Source: Branchiostoma lanceolatum (taxonomy: Eukaryota > Chordata > Leptocardii > Amphioxiformes > Branchiostomatidae). From it: a stretch of 64,000 bases of DNA. A program made the translations under genes and the position numbers. The stretch is from NCBI RefSeq assembly GCF_035083965.1, contig NC_089724.1, forward strand, positions 10,162,910 to 10,226,909. The letters are read 5' to 3'. Positions within the stretch are counted from its first letter, which is position 1; each line of letters starts with the position of its first letter. The notes under the pieces are model-generated. The model ran no database searches. It was not told where the DNA came from and saw nothing but the letters and a program-made list of their open reading frames with translations. This document shows positions 20,755 to 33,430 of the stretch, in pieces.

Positions 20755-23700
20755 TCAGTAGAATGAGCCACTAAAGGTGATGCTGATGTTGTCTCCATGG
20801 TGATGGAACTCAGGCTGCCAGTAGTAGTAGTTGTAGTATACTGTAAGGAAAGGGGAGATATGGGTCAATTAACAGAGCTATACACTCTAAGGAAACATTG
20901 CAGTCAAAGCAGCTAAAGTCATACTTTGATAAACATGACTGAGGGTCTTAAGACTGACTCCATCTTACAAAACTAAAAGTCATGTATAAATATATACTAT
21001 ACATGTACATGAATGTTATTGTCTGTCTCAAATGTATATTGACTCTCTTTATGCTTGTACACTATCATTAATTGGAATGAATTAACCAACTGACCCAAAT
21101 TTGGAATAACATTTCATTGTAACTTAATAAGCAACAACCTCACATGCTTGACAGCTTACAATGCCTGAAGACTGGTTGCCTGTACCTAATCCTATGGGAC
21201 TTGTTCCTGATTGATTTGAAGTCCCTTCTAATTTGTTGGTTCAGGTAAGATGAATGGAACCCTGACAACTGAGATACATAGTAACATTCTGTTTATACCT
21301 TTTCCCCTTTGTGTCAGATTTCAGAAGATATGGAAGCTTAGATGTGTAGGTGTGTAGCATGCTTTCCTGTGCAATACATAGGGGACATGTTGTGGTGGCA
21401 GGGTACAGTTATCAGCGGTGTATAAGTATTTATACAAATTTTACAGAATTCATACAAGTTTTACACAATACGTACAATCTACTACTAAGAAACATACAAA
21501 TTTTGCAGAATCCATATGATCCACTACTTAGAAACATATGAATTTTCATAAGTAAGTTTTGTGGAATACAAACAATCCTTGAAAGTTGTAACAATATATA
21601 AAACTCATATGAATTCCATAAAATTTATACAAATTCCGTAAAACTCAGGTTCCGCAGTAATGGATTGTATAAATTCCATACAATTCGTACATGTATTTCA
21701 TAAACCTCGTATGAATTGTATAAAATTCCTTGTTGTGCTATACTTACAGACATCTCTAGGGTACAGGATGACGATTATCTCATCTTGTTTCTGGGCGCAG
21801 TCGGCGACAGGCTTGAGCCACACCTCTCTGGTGCCGGTCCCCTGGGTCAGCCAGGTGTGGGGATAGTCGGCACTGCCCTGGGGACAAGACAACCAAACAT
21901 ACTACTGTAAACTCATTAATTTTCGCACTGGTTTCATTTTGTGGCAGGAACAAGATTAAAGGAAGTATTGGCAGCGTTTTGAATTTGCGGATGACACTAT
22001 TCTGCAGTAAGGTCGTGATACAATATAAACATTCATTTGCGGTGTCATGTATTTGCTGAGGAGAGGGCACTGTGAAAATAAAACCACAGCGAAAGTTTCA
22101 AGATTCACGGTATTTTGAACATTGTATAGAATGACCTCTTATGACATCCCTTGTCAGACATAAGAAGCCCAGACTACATGTATAAGCTATAAATTGACTT
22201 AGATTTTGTAATGTCAATTAAGTCAAGTATACAGCTTCAAATGCTTGTTCGGCCACACGGCTGCTTTTCAACAAGATTGAATATATGCTATATACTGATA
22301 TCAAATCCGATCAAAAATTGTTTATCACTGTATTCTGCAACTTTGTAGCACATACTACTTGTTATAAAAACAAAAATAGCAAAAATTCCTCTTACAAAGA
22401 ACAATGAATTGTGATGTATGCATGAGATTTAAAAAAAAAAACAGGTAAGTGGATTTTCAATAAATGAATAACCTCCCAAAGACAGGGAATGACAGATGAT
22501 AAACCAGATAGTGAGCAATTGAGTGTTGGGAGCAGTGGAATCCCATCTCAAACTGTCACCGGTAAACCACCTCATGGCGTGACACCTGCAGGTCCATTTC
22601 TGGACAGATTTATTTGATCCACTCACACCGAGAAGGACTAGTACTCTTTTTTGATAAGTGTAATGGATCCTTTTGCATGCTCAAGGTGTGGCTCTCCTCA
22701 AACACGGGACCTCCATCAAACGTCCTATCTGATGGACGTCCCTAATCAAAGCTTGGTACTCATCTTTACCTGAGTGGAGCAAGGAAATTCGTGTCAAATG
22801 CCTTTCCCAAGGGTATAGCTTCCACAAGGCATGTCATGGCAAACAACCTGCAATTACGCCACTGCAACATGGCGCACACGTACATGTACACTAATCCTCA
22901 CCATGTCTTTGGCAGCATTCCTCGCAGGCGCTCCTGGTGTATCGATGAAGATGTACTTGGCCAGTCCGACCTCCGACTCAGGCTCGATGATGTAAGGTCG
23001 CGGGAATAGTTTCCTGATCACGCTTCCGGCAACCACCTTCCTACTCATCCTGAGGATAAGGCAAGAGTAGCCTGTCACAACATGGTTCACATCACCTCTC
23101 TGTTAACAGCCTATTTGTACATGTTCTTTAAGTATTAGTAAGTTTAATCTAAATATGTTTCAAGTAAACATTGATTCACAAACTTTAAGAAGGACGTCTT
23201 TTTTCCTCTGATTCAGCTCAGGAAAGGTGGCGTGTTAGTACTTAGGTGACTGATGACTTGACACAAATCATGCTGACAGTTCTAACTGACTGAATAGTGC
23301 ACTTGATACTTCTGATATTGTCGTCTATGTACCACATAATGCTGGTTTGTTCAGGCATGTCCTCTGCTGTCTGTACGTTGAAGACATCTGCCAGAGTCTG
23401 TATGTCTGGGTTGGAGGAGTGAAAGTCCTTCACACCACTGTCCAGACTGTCCTTGTGCTGTTTGTAGACAGATTGGAGTACAGAAAAGTCCACTTCTTTC
23501 TCCTGAGCATCCTGAGTAGAAAAGAAGGTAACTAGAAAATCAGGAAACGCCTGTTGCATTTTTTTCAATTGCTGTATCCACCATCTGGTAACTATGGTTA
23601 CAAATTTTCTCAAAGCTATTAAATTTTGTAGTATCAATCATAGAAAAAATACTTATAATACATTTTATTGTGTCAGTGTCAGGAAAAATCAATGCTGGTT

Positions 23701-24931
23701 TATAAGGCATGACTAGCACAGCCAATAGCTGCCCCTATATAGCCGGCATAACACGTGAGCTTCGCAGACACGAACTTCGGAAGTACATCTAGCTCACTAG
23801 CTGTAAGCATTGTTTAAAGCTAACTAATGAGGATGCTCCCTAACAATGATAAAATTATCATTGCCATCTAACTGTACTACATATTTGTGTACCTTGATGA
23901 TGACAGGTTTTGCTGTGCCGTAGTAGGCATCGGTGAAGTTCTTGGCACGTCTGATAGAGGGCACTCCTTTCACTTTCTTGTACATCCAGCAATTTGGCTG
24001 TTTAGCAGGTTGGAGGAAGTTGGGCACCAGGCATTCATATTCATAGTAAGCTACAGAAAGAAATGGAGAAATAACTGATTTACCCTAACGTTACATCATT
24101 GTTTAATGAAATGTGTAATACAGTATGTACGTGTTCACATGTGCACATGTACATTTTCAATGATCAGAATTCATGCATGGCCAAGTCCCACACACCTCCT
24201 GGTTTGGTTAAGGAGACACCAAATGTGTTTAAAGAGGAATCATGAGAGAAGCCAGTTGATTAAGTTCTAACTTAATCTAAGAGAGCATGGGATGATCAGT
24301 TTAAACCCTAAGTACGTGAACCAAATAATCTACTGTAAATGCAGAAATGTTCGTGGTGGTTTTATGTTCGTGGCGACCGTTTTACCGTGAACTTAAATCC
24401 ACCGCGAACATTTCTGTCCAATACTATAGCAGTATGTGACTATATAAAGCGCTGCCGCAAACTTAAAAACACCGCGAACACTCCATTTTCCCCTTAGCGC
24501 GAAATACAAACCACGCGAACTAAAATATATTGTACTTCCCAAAACTCACCCTCGAGATTGAACCATTTGGTCAGAGGGAGGGTCAGCATCCTGGAAGCCC
24601 TCAGCATGGGGTAGGCCCAGTCCTGTGTTGCCTTGGCCACCCGCCTGGCTGTCGGGTCGTGATAAGTCACGAACACCGTTCCCAACACGAGAACGAACCC
24701 GATCACGAACATAACCTTCAGGAACGTGGCCAAACACTGGCCACACGACGATCTGACAGGGCGGCCCCCCTCCCCACTCCGTCCGCCGGACTCCAGGGCT
24801 TGATGGATGCATTTCTCGATGACTTCGTCTGAGAGCCCCCAGTCTTTCCCCTTCTTGCGAAGACTGTGGAAACTGTCCGATACCTTTTCGTAGACATATT
24901 CCGGCTCTTTGGTCTCTTCGTTACGAGGCAT
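20755..24931 (-). CDS. C6orf89-like: C6orf89 (BRAP)-like type II membrane protein (6 exons)
   Basis: Exons 24931-24550, 24050-23893, 23511-23303, 23049-22902, 21877-21748 and 20840-20755 join in frame (phases 1, 0, 2, 0, 1) to about 370 aa; the vertebrate family is about 350. The N-terminal cytosolic helix YEKVSDSFHSLRKKGKDWGL..IEKCIHQALE resembles the human YDKLSET..IEKFIRQLLE region. A single membrane segment (VMFVIGFVLVLGTVFVTY) follows, then a lumenal part with LPLTKWFN, YECLVPNF..NCWMYK, and FTDAYYGTAKPVIIK. The last exon is read as YYNYYYWQPEFHHH...SGSFY, forced by the phase-1 donor. C6orf89 is reported as a Golgi/endomembrane protein of poorly defined function. Family assignment is by topology and scattered similarity; exon joins 3 to 4 use a weak donor (GTGCAC). 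Confidence 0.72.
21903..22125. mobile_element. Hairpin-type repeat with TACTGTAAA ends, in intron
   Basis: Starts TACTGTAAACTCATTAATTTTCGC and ends with GTGAAAATAAAACCACAGCG..TTCACGGTA. Start and end are partly inverted relative to each other. It is related in plan to the element at 24333-24530. Both lie in introns or exon-flanking sequence of the C6orf89-like gene. Confidence 0.5.
22645..22815 (-). mobile_element. SINE fragment, antisense copy of the 54.4-kb SINE
   Basis: Read on the minus strand it contains CTTTCCT..CACTC.GGTAAA.ATGAGTACC, AGGTCCCGTGTTTGAGGAG and AGCCACACC, matching the body of the element at 54411-54830 with many substitutions. Confidence 0.6.
24333..24535. mobile_element. 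Hairpin-type repeat (AGAAATGTTCGTGGTGG family), in intron 1
   Basis: Contains GCAGAAATGTTCGTGGTGG at the left, and CCACCGCGAACATTTCTG and ACACCGCGAACACTCC inverted at the right. It abuts the end of exon 1 of the C6orf89-like gene (24550). This motif recurs in many invertebrate genomes; its class is unsure. Confidence 0.5.
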
Positions 24932-25241
24932 GCTTCACAGTTCGAGCTCAGGGTAGCGTAAGAAGACTTGGGGACGGTCGAAGTTGTCTAACCAATTTCC
25001 TTGTCACCAAACCACTTCCGTGTTTTGCTATCCCATGATGCACGAGTTAAGATGGCGCGAAATGTGAATGATGAATGTGGACAATAGGCTTGTACTGAAA
25101 TCAGACTATCGTTCTTCAGGTTTAGACAAGCATGCTGCTAGTATGATTATATTTTGTGGAATTGAGATGGACGAGCTGGGCTCTATCTCTTTTTGTTGTT
25201 GTTTTATTATCATCCCTTCCTCCATCCCTCTCTCCCGATGA

Positions 25242-25300
25242 TCCATCCATCCATCCATCCATCCATCCATCCATCCATCCATCCATCCATCCATCCATTC
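25242..25300. repeat. (CCAT)n microsatellite
   Basis: About fifteen tandem CCAT/ATCC units with minor changes at the edges. The open frames across it on both strands (PSIH.., MDGW..) are low-complexity artefacts. Confidence 0.95.
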
Positions 25301-26019
25301 ATCTATCCATCTCTCAATCGATCCATGCTAGCTGACGTACATTTTAGTATGTCTAGTATATTGGGTATTGAGATGAAAAGAAGCATGCTTTCTTGGCCAG
25401 TTCATAATCAAAAGCATGTATCATCATCGCCGAGCTCGGATGTCCTTGACCCCCCCCCCCCCACACCTGTCCCAGTCCTCCAAAGCTGTATATCTTCTAA
25501 CTCACAGCGTGCACCCTTTGATTTGCACCTTTGTTCTATATTTTGTTTTGATTATGTATGCCTGCAGGGCACATTGAAAACCGCCCTAGCGGCGATATGT
25601 TGACCCGGTAAAGATGAAATGAAAATCCTTGCAGTTGGCTGATGTAGGTAGATTACAACGTGATTTAGCACTCATAGGAGAAGATCACTTACGTAGTCAT
25701 TAGACATTAAGTCAACCTAAAGTATATCACATTGAACGATGAAACAGATAAGAAAGTGAATTTGTTGACATCTTTATTGCGTGACCTAACACATAGAATT
25801 TCTACCTTTATCTCTTCTGTTAACAAACACCAATGAATTAATGCAAAGATCGATGAAAAGAAGTAGCAGATGAAATAACGTGGCCTCTCGAGTTCCAGCT
25901 CTGCCCATGTTTTTATCGTATTCCCTTTGTTTGTATACTTTGCTGTTAGATTATTGTCAGTCGTGTGACACCTAAACAAACTTCACGCTACTAAGTTATA
26001 AATGCCTATACCAGCTAAG

Positions 26020-26195
26020 AAATGGACAAGAAATAGTCATGCCTTCAAGTACCAGACTTATCAACCTAGGATGTGTTCAACTTAAATTCGCATTTTCTGG
26101 AACTATCGTAGGGTGGAACTCGTTATCGCCAAGTACTGTAGATGCATCCTTATTAGATCGCTTTAAAAATGCATGCCATTAGATATGCGAAGGTT
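26020..26195 (+). pseudogene. LINE RT C-terminal fragment, frameshifted
   Basis: One frame reads NSHAFKYQTYQPRMCST. After a shift, the next frame reads FAFSGTIVGWNSLSPSTVDA and then LLDRFKNACH with a stop near 26182. This is the PRTI..WNSLP..VV..S...FK pattern of CR1-like RT C-termini. The following sequence to about 26855, ending in AATAAATAAATA, may include its 3' UTR, overlapping the 3' part of the CAP gene. Confidence 0.55.
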
Positions 26196-26447
26196 AGATG
26201 TTACAGGTCGCTTGATGTAATATAATCAGCTGCTACCGCGCCGCGTGTGTGCGAAGCTGGTGTGTTACGCCAAAGGGCGGAAATACCGGCTATATAGATA
26301 CAGAATACTAAATTTAGATATCATCAATTAGTACCTTTGATATATATAAACATTATGATTATGCTCTAATACAATGGGGTTATGAAAATCCCTTCTTTTA
26401 AAAGCAATGTATGGCCACATGTACGAATGCGATGCAAGTCTTCATCA

Positions 26448-29400
26448 TCATGGCATGTTTAGTATGAGTAGCGTCACAATCACGCCTCCTAGCGGCAGCA
26501 TGCTCCAGTGGCGAGTAGCAGTAGCGCCGTTATCTGTAATGGAATGTCAATACAATGTAAAGAAACTAGCATCAAACACTAAGGGTATGATATGTCACAT
26601 ACTTGGGCCGTTTTGTTTCTTCTAGATCTACCCACTTACATTCTTTGCGTCTGAACACAGCATAATTAACCTGCTATGCCATTCCGAGGTCTTTTCATTG
26701 AGCCGGCATTGGCCTTATTATTGTCGACTGGTCCTTCCGCCCGCATGTTTCTACAGTATTTGATATGCAATGTCTGTGTTGTATGTAAATGTCTGTATAT
26801 TGCCTTTGTTGCTTTTGAAATTGGCCCTGGGCCTGATGCAAAGAATAAATAAATATGTACTTGTAGCCTAAAGCAATATTAAAAGTGCATTACAATCTTT
26901 CCTGCAGAATTGTGCCTTGACCACTTACCTCCACCCTCGTTGGGTGTGTCAGTAGTATTGGACGCACCACCTTAAACAACACCAAAGGGAAGTTATTGAT
27001 CAAAACAAAATCGAGAGGACTAAGATATTCATCCTGCAGTTCTAGCATGAGATAGATGTCAACATCGGCCAATTCTGCGTCACATTAACGATTGTTATGA
27101 CCATAGAATACTGAGGTTAATCAAAACAACACATCAACAACTACTAGTATACAATCTTTGATATTGAATTACTAGTAGTGTCACATCGGAGAAATTAAAC
27201 ATGCTTGGATGTGACCAATCTTAGAACAGGTTGCGATGTAGTGATTTCCCTCATGTGAGCGACCTGTGCATGTCACGAATTGAGTCGGTATTAATAAAGT
27301 ACAGGTTCTACAACCTGATAAGATTCAAGTTATCAACATTAATTTCTATCCGGTCGAATGAGCTGTTAAAGGCTTCGGGTCCCAATTGGAAAAAGGGGTC
27401 CGCCGGGTAGTTGACGGGCTGTTTTTTCCACTTTCGGGCGTGTCTCCTACGTGGTCCCGTGGGACATCCTGTAGCTGCCGGGCCATTCTGGGGCCCGGTC
27501 GGGACCCTGAACCATCTTAACTCGGAGTTAAAATCAACGCGGGACAACGCGGGATAACAATAGACGCCGTGGGCTAATCGTGCGATCAGCGGTAGGTAAA
27601 TCTCATCGCAACCCGCACCCCCACCCCCACCCCGCAGTACCCGGCAGTTCAACGGGAGAAATTTGTGGCTTCGGGCACCGGCGCTATTAATTGGACCTAA
27701 GCATAAGGGAAACTCTAACAAGGCTTGGCTTGCAGTTGGCACTTACCTCCTGCCCCATTGCCATTGGGGGCACTGGTAGCACGACCAGACGGGTTGCCTG
27801 AAAACAGGGGATGGATAGGTAAACAAGGGTTGACTCATAATCAGGGCTTTGTTACAACCAAAGGTTTGAAGTCTATATGTATACATGAACAACACATGCG
27901 CAAGAATGATCAAATCACCTGCCACGATACTACATTGTGGTAAAATATGCTTTTACAGGTACCCCTTCTAGATCTGATATGCGTAACAGGTTTATGAATT
28001 CAAATATAGCTCATACTGGCCGTTAACCTTTGTGTTGGTTATGTAGTGTCTTTCCGAAATCTACCAGCAAACACTTGACCAGTTTCCATCTGGACTAACT
28101 ACTGTAAAATGGTTTGTTTGTTTGCTTGTTTGTGGTTGACTCCTTACCGCACAAGTTGTCGGAGCAGTTGTCGTTGCCGTTCGCACACTGTGTGCAGGGT
28201 GTGCCACTGACGTAGGGCTTCTGTCCAATAAAATTACCACTGGAGACAACATACGGAAAACAAAATAAGCCAAGGTTCGCTAATATATATTACATGAAAG
28301 AAATCCCTATCCTTTGTCAATATTGATACAGCATTGCAGAAATGTAACCGCTTTTAAAAGAAAGGAAAATCTGGGACTGTTTAGGCAACCCTTACAATGA
28401 AGTTATATACGCACTGACCCTGACCTCTCCACGTAGATACCATTATAGACGTTATTCTAGATCATCTATATACAATAATTTGTATGTACATGTGCTTAGA
28501 ATATTGTTATAGCTCGTTATGTCAAAATTCCACTGTAAATGTCTTGTCTCTGTTAGCAGGGCTAGCCCTTTGTAATTGCAACAGGCCAGTTGGGCAGCCC
28601 TGGCTCTGCGTGCTGAATAGTCAAACCAATAGATAAATAAATAGATAATTAAAAGACGGGTAAGAAACCACAAGTCCATAAAAGGCTGCTAACTTACGCT
28701 GCGGCATAGTTACAGACCACTAGGTTGGCGTTGTTCCAGTTGACGGTGGCGAGAGTACCACAGAGCTTCCAGCCACACCCAAGCTTGTTACTGGTGGCCC
28801 ACACAACCTGGTGGGAGGCGAAACGGTGTAAAAGTGTGTACGGGAGGAAGCACGCAGTTATATATCATATATGTACATCTTGACTTATGCTACAGTCCCA
28901 ATTGCGTCGGTGCCCGTCGGGGGCGTAGTCCCGGCCGGGCCCGAAGCCACATATTTTGACTCTCGGGTGTGGGCTGGCTAGCTGTACCTCCAGGTGCTCG
29001 TACGATTAGCTCACGGCGTTTATAACCGGGTCCCGCGTTGATTTTAAGCCCGGGTAAAAATGATTCGGGGTCCCGACCGGGCCCCAAAATAGCCCGACAG
29101 GGTGTCCCAGGGGCCAAGTAGGGGTCACGCCCGAAAGGGCAAAAAAAGAAGCCCACGAACTACCCGGTGGACCCTTTTTTCCCATTGGACCGAAGCATAA
29201 CTGGGATACGTACACACACGCACGCACGCACGTTCACACATGCACGAATGAAGGACATCGTATGGCCGTACTTGTGTGTAATGTCCGCAGACGGCGCCAC
29301 TCCTACACGAGTTGCTGCTGTACGTGTAGTCAGACACCTCATTGTTCCAGTTCTCGGTTTCCTTGCCCGCAGTGTAGCTGTGAATTTGTCGTGTGTTCCC

Positions 29401-32385
29401 GTGAAAATGTGAGAATTAACAGATATCAAGAGACTGCAGTGTCTGATATACATTTCTCATATAGAAGATGCTATCACGTAAGAGTGCCACTTTTGTCCTG
29501 TTGTTCTACGACTTACATTTACACTTAATATTAGTAAATACATCTTGTGTGTAACAATTGTTTTCTAAGATTATATCTTATTTAAGATGTTACTAGGCAC
29601 CCGCTTGATGTAATACCAACACTTATTCCAGAGTGGCCAAGTAATAATAGAGAAGTAGTTGTGCAATTCTTAGCATCGTGAGATATCTTGCTATGTACAT
29701 GTCGTCATTCAAGCCTAAACTGTTGTACAGGATCAACCTGCATTTTGTACGGGTAAAACTTATAAGTTATTGTCGGAAGGACCATGCCACTTGGCGTGAA
29801 TTTAACACACAGAGTGACAAACCTTCCAGTGCCGGCGTAGATGTTCTCCCCTACAGACGACCCGGCGTAGTTCGCCGCAGGGTTCGGGTTGTGTGCGAAG
29901 TCACAGCCGTCCGCCCAGCCCTGCGCTATGGTCGCCAGGCTATCGTCCCACTCCTTAGAGGTACAGACATACGGCACATAGAAGTCATGATGGTACTTTC
30001 TAATATAATAGTGATGATAAAGATTCCTATACTAGTTGTGATGATAATGATTATAGTCATAATCCATTTGTTTATTGAGATTTAGTCAACCCTTCCACAT
30101 TTGTGGAAGGGTTGACATAAACCTTAGCGAAGTGAGGAAAGTCGTGTCAAGTGCCAAACCCCGAGGGACAATTTAAATCGGGGGACCTCGGATTTGTTTG
30201 GGTTCTGGGCCAAACACCCAAACTTCCACTGCGACGCCAAAATGATAACAGTTACCAACTCGTTTAATCATGAATATCTTACTTGCAGTCCAGTTCACAC
30301 TACGTACAATAGAGAAAGCCCCTCTTTTGTAGCAGGTACACCATTGTTAAGTTGCGGCTGGCGACTTTCAGAGTGCGTGCAAACAGCAAATTTTGACGTG
30401 TCATACGTGACAAGCTTCAATCATGTTAATAGCTCACTGAATTGACCTTTCATGCTTCTCGTATATCTCTAAACACAATGCCTTTATTCACGCAACTCAT
30501 GACTGAAATACTAGCATATATCACAAACGATCTGCAAACCTCAAACATTCAATTTCCGTAATATTCTGTCTTTATGATACAGTAGAATCTTCAAATCTCA
30601 ACATCATTATAGAATAAAAATGTGTGGCACATTTTACATATTCAGAAAACAAGTTAAAAATAACATTAGTTGGACCGTCGACATACTTTAGATTTGGGCA
30701 GTGCATCTCATTCTCATTTACGGTGATGTTTGTGTTTTTGCACCAGGCTCTTTTTCAAAGCCAGGCCATGTTGATTTGATTATATGGATGACATCCGCGC
30801 GGGCGTCAATTTTCGTCCGTTTCCAAAAAAAAAAAAAATCGGCCATACTTTAAATCGTTAAAAGCAGTTGCAAAATGAGAAAATACATGTGCTATGATTT
30901 GCAATAACATATTTCAGAAAACGGATACTAATGTCGTACATTGCCGACGTCGATTGCAAAGCCCAAGAAGAAGTTTTGAAGGAACAAAAATGAATAATCT
31001 ATATTTTGGTCTACCATACTCGGTGTGTTTACTTTGTTTATCCTTCCTGACCACGTAGATTTCATAATGAAGGCAACTTTTTTTTTTACCAAACTTTTTT
31101 TTTATTCGCACGCTCGCACCAGTTTTGGGGTCCCCAGAGGATGTCATCCATATAATCAAATCAACATGGCCTCATCTTGAACTGACCGACCCTATCAACG
31201 CCCTTCGTTTTCTTTACGAGATGTTATCTTTCGGAAACATGCGGTGGGTGATATTTTCCGAAAAACACTCTTCACGGGTTAGTTTAGGAAACAAGCTCTT
31301 CCCGTTTTACAACAACACTTCTTGGTATCGGATCACTCCCAGTGGGCACACAGTGTGCGGTCTGCAATGCTAATACACCAGTTACAACTCTGATAGAATG
31401 GCCCTGGTTCAAACATGGACACTCAAGACGAAACTATATCTAGTTGAATCATTCATTTTCCTATTAAACAGGAAATGTCCTCACTTCGCCCAGGTGTATG
31501 AAAATTAGAATGGGTATGTTGTTATCTGTACGTGGCACTGTTAATATAACTTATAAAAACTTGAGTGCAGTGACACGTCGTCCTGGTCTATCAAAAACCG
31601 AAGTAAAAAAAAAAATGTTGACAAGGCATTTTTTTTGGACAGACAGTCTCCCTTAAACAGTTCCCGAAAATGATGACATCTCGATAGCTTCCATTACCAT
31701 TCTTCTAAGACCTACGTGCTACCAGGACCTCGTACCACATGTACTTGTTTTAAGTAAGAACGTGTTCCCAGTTGTCTTATTTTCTTACGCCATGATCTGT
31801 GATCACAGGAGTGTTACAGGGACATACATGAGTGGTTAGGTCACCTTTACTTAGTCAAGCTAGCTCCACGCAAACTTTTAAACTACTGAGTTGATCTTTA
31901 AGCTTGATTGGCAAAACATAATCATTTGATAAGGCTGTATACGAATGGCCTTTGCAGAAATACGTTGAGGTGGGTCCGGTCCGTATGAGTTACACTAGAG
32001 TCTGTTATTATGTCTGTACAATCATGTACTTCGTACAGCCCTATCCCGTATTATAATTATCAAAAGCTGGTGTACAAAATATCGCGTGCTCAAACGTGTG
32101 CAGGAATTTTTAATCACCTATTGTCGGACTATCTCTTACATGTTAGCCCCACAGGTGCTTTAGTATAGATTAGGATGGGCGTAATTGTACACCGTAGAGA
32201 AAGTAACGATGAAAAGCAAGAAAAGGCCTCACCATATACTCCATGTTGGCAGCTGTAGGGTTGACGGCTTTCCTGTAGTTGTTGTGGGCCTGTAAGATGG
32301 TGTTGATCTGTTCTTGTGACAGATCGGTGGCGCCAAAGCTCCCTGTCAGGAACATCAGAATGGCGGCTACACTCAGGACCTGCAT
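26448..32385 (-). CDS. CAP/SCP (CRISP-like) secreted protein with hydrophobic C-tail (8 exons)
   Basis: Exons 32385-32233, 29953-29823, 29377-29272, 28807-28698, 28239-28148, 27797-27747, 26970-26929 and 26533-26448 join in frame to about 256 aa. A signal peptide (MQVLSVAAILMFLTGSFG) leads into a complete CAP domain: NNYRKAVNP, MEWDDSLATIAQGWADGCDF, AHNPNP (His), GENIYAG (Glu), NWNNEV (Glu), CGHYTQVVW (His), LVVCNYA. All four cavity tetrad residues are present. After GNFIGQKPYVSGTPC and a short Cys-rich piece come two tiny Gly/Thr-rich linker exons (51 and 42 bp, both phase 1-1). The final exon ends with SMLPLGGVIVTLLILNMP, a tail fitting a GPI signal or membrane anchor. This plan recalls GLIPR1/PI16-type proteins. 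Intron 1 (2.3 kb) holds TIR element copy C. Confidence 0.88.
27370..27706. mobile_element. TIR element family 3 (TTATGCTTNGGTCC ends), copy 1
   Basis: The left end GGCTTCGGGTCCCAATTGG and the right end AATTGGACCTAAGCATAA are inverted relative to each other. The interior is very G+C-rich (GGTCCGCCGGGTAGTTGACG, GGGGCCCGGTCGGGACC). It lies in a CAP-gene intron just upstream of the exon at 27747-27797, in + coordinates 40 bp away. Confidence 0.65.
28885..29200. mobile_element. TIR element family 3, copy 2
   Basis: Starts TTATGCTACAGTCCCAATTG and ends CATTGGACCGAAGCATAA. The interior (GGGTCCCGACCGGGCCCC, TAGGGGTCACGCCCGAAAG) is the inverse of copy 1. The terminal TTA/TAA fits the 3-bp target of Harbinger-type elements. 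It lies in an intron of the CAP gene. Confidence 0.7.
30088..30165 (-). mobile_element. SINE 3'-end fragment, antisense
   Basis: CCACATTTGTGGAAGGGTTG, then ACATA and GAAGTGAGGAAAGTCGTGT, is the reverse complement of parts of the SINE at 54411-54830, with a deletion between the two blocks. Confidence 0.5.
30764..31171 (+). mobile_element. TIR element family 1, copy C (in CAP intron 1)
   Basis: Clear 33-bp TIRs: GGCCATGTTGATTTGATTAT then ATGGATGACATCC at the left, and the exact complement at the right end (31139-31171). 408 bp, no coding capacity. This is one of the best preserved copies. Confidence 0.9.
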
Positions 32386-33293
32386 AGTTTCGTCGTTGTT
32401 CTGTGAACCTTTGTGAACGTCTGGCCTGTTTTGGGTTTGGTCCCCTCTGTAAGAAAAGTATACCTGCTCTGTAAGAGTTCAGCCTTGTTTATGAAACACT
32501 GTAAAAATGTGGGTGGAGCTGTAGTCATGAGGTGCGCCATCTGGGAGTCATGGGTTCCCTCTGCTTTCCGTTCGGAAATGTCAGGAACACACCTAAATGC
32601 TGTCACAACATCACCACATTGCAGACATGTGTTTACATATCCCCACAGTACTCTTATGGTCTGCTGGAAGCTTAAGCCTCCATGTCGACATGTGTCGCCA
32701 AGACGCACGAAAACTGACCATTCACGTTCACTTATTTTATCTCACAAATGGCGGAAGATACATGTATGTGTTTCTGTAGAATCGACATTTTCTATACAAA
32801 ATAGTACCTTCAATATTGTCTAGGTCTGGTTGCCTGCCAATAGTGCTGTCTTTACCTTCAAAACCAACCTGTAGCTCAGTATAATCCTGATTAGTGGAAG
32901 AGGCAACCTGTGCTGTATTGAGTTTCGAAGAGCCACTTGTCGAGCACTCCACTTATTAGAGTAACTAGGGCGAATGAGTGACATCCCAACTAACACATAC
33001 TGTGACCAGGGGCGTTGTATTGACGCTGATGACATAGAAGTCAGCCCATTCTATCAAGCCATTTGTCATCGACTATGTAAAGTCTATAATTATGGCGTTG
33101 CCATTAGTAACACCAAAATAACGAGTGTATAAAAGGGTACATTTACTTCCCAATGAATGAACAGACACCATGCTGGAGGGATTGGGTTTACTTGGAACGC
33201 AAATCCCTTTTCTAATTACTCCGTAATTAGCGTGGAACAGGTTTTCCCCTTTGTTTTGCATATTGACGATGTTATCCGGGAGTAACTTCTAAC

Positions 33294-33430
33294 TACTCTC
33301 CAAGCCGAGGTTCGGCAACGACCTGCTTTTGACGTATTTTAGGCGTTTTTGTCTGGCTTTCTCTTTTGTCAGGGTTTCTTTACGCCTAAAGATATGTAAA
33401 AAAAAAAAAGCCGGAGCCGAACCTCTGTTT
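33294..33430. mobile_element. TACTCTCCAAG element, degraded copy
   Basis: The left end TACTCTCCAAGCCGAGGTTC pairs with GCCGGAGCCGAACCTC near 33410-33426. The family is shared with the clean copy at 45927-46066. Confidence 0.4.

Larger units (their letters stand above)
24932..26447. other. Intergenic with microsatellite and LINE remnants
   Basis: Holds the (CCAT)n run near 25240-25310, a possible LINE 3' UTR piece at about 25540-25615 (CCTGCAGGGCACATTGAAAA...), and the LINE C-terminal fragment at 26020-26195. No host gene is seen. Confidence 0.5.

Noticed and set aside
20700-20840. Alternative reading of the last C6orf89-like exon as Thr-rich (YTTTTTTGSLSS...)
   Set aside because: The upstream donor leaves phase 1, which requires the YYNYYYWQPEFHHH frame. 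The Thr-rich frame would need a different junction.
25106-25603. Frames across the CCAT repeat (MDGWMDGW.., PSIHPSIH..)
   Set aside because: Microsatellite artefact with no conserved flanks.
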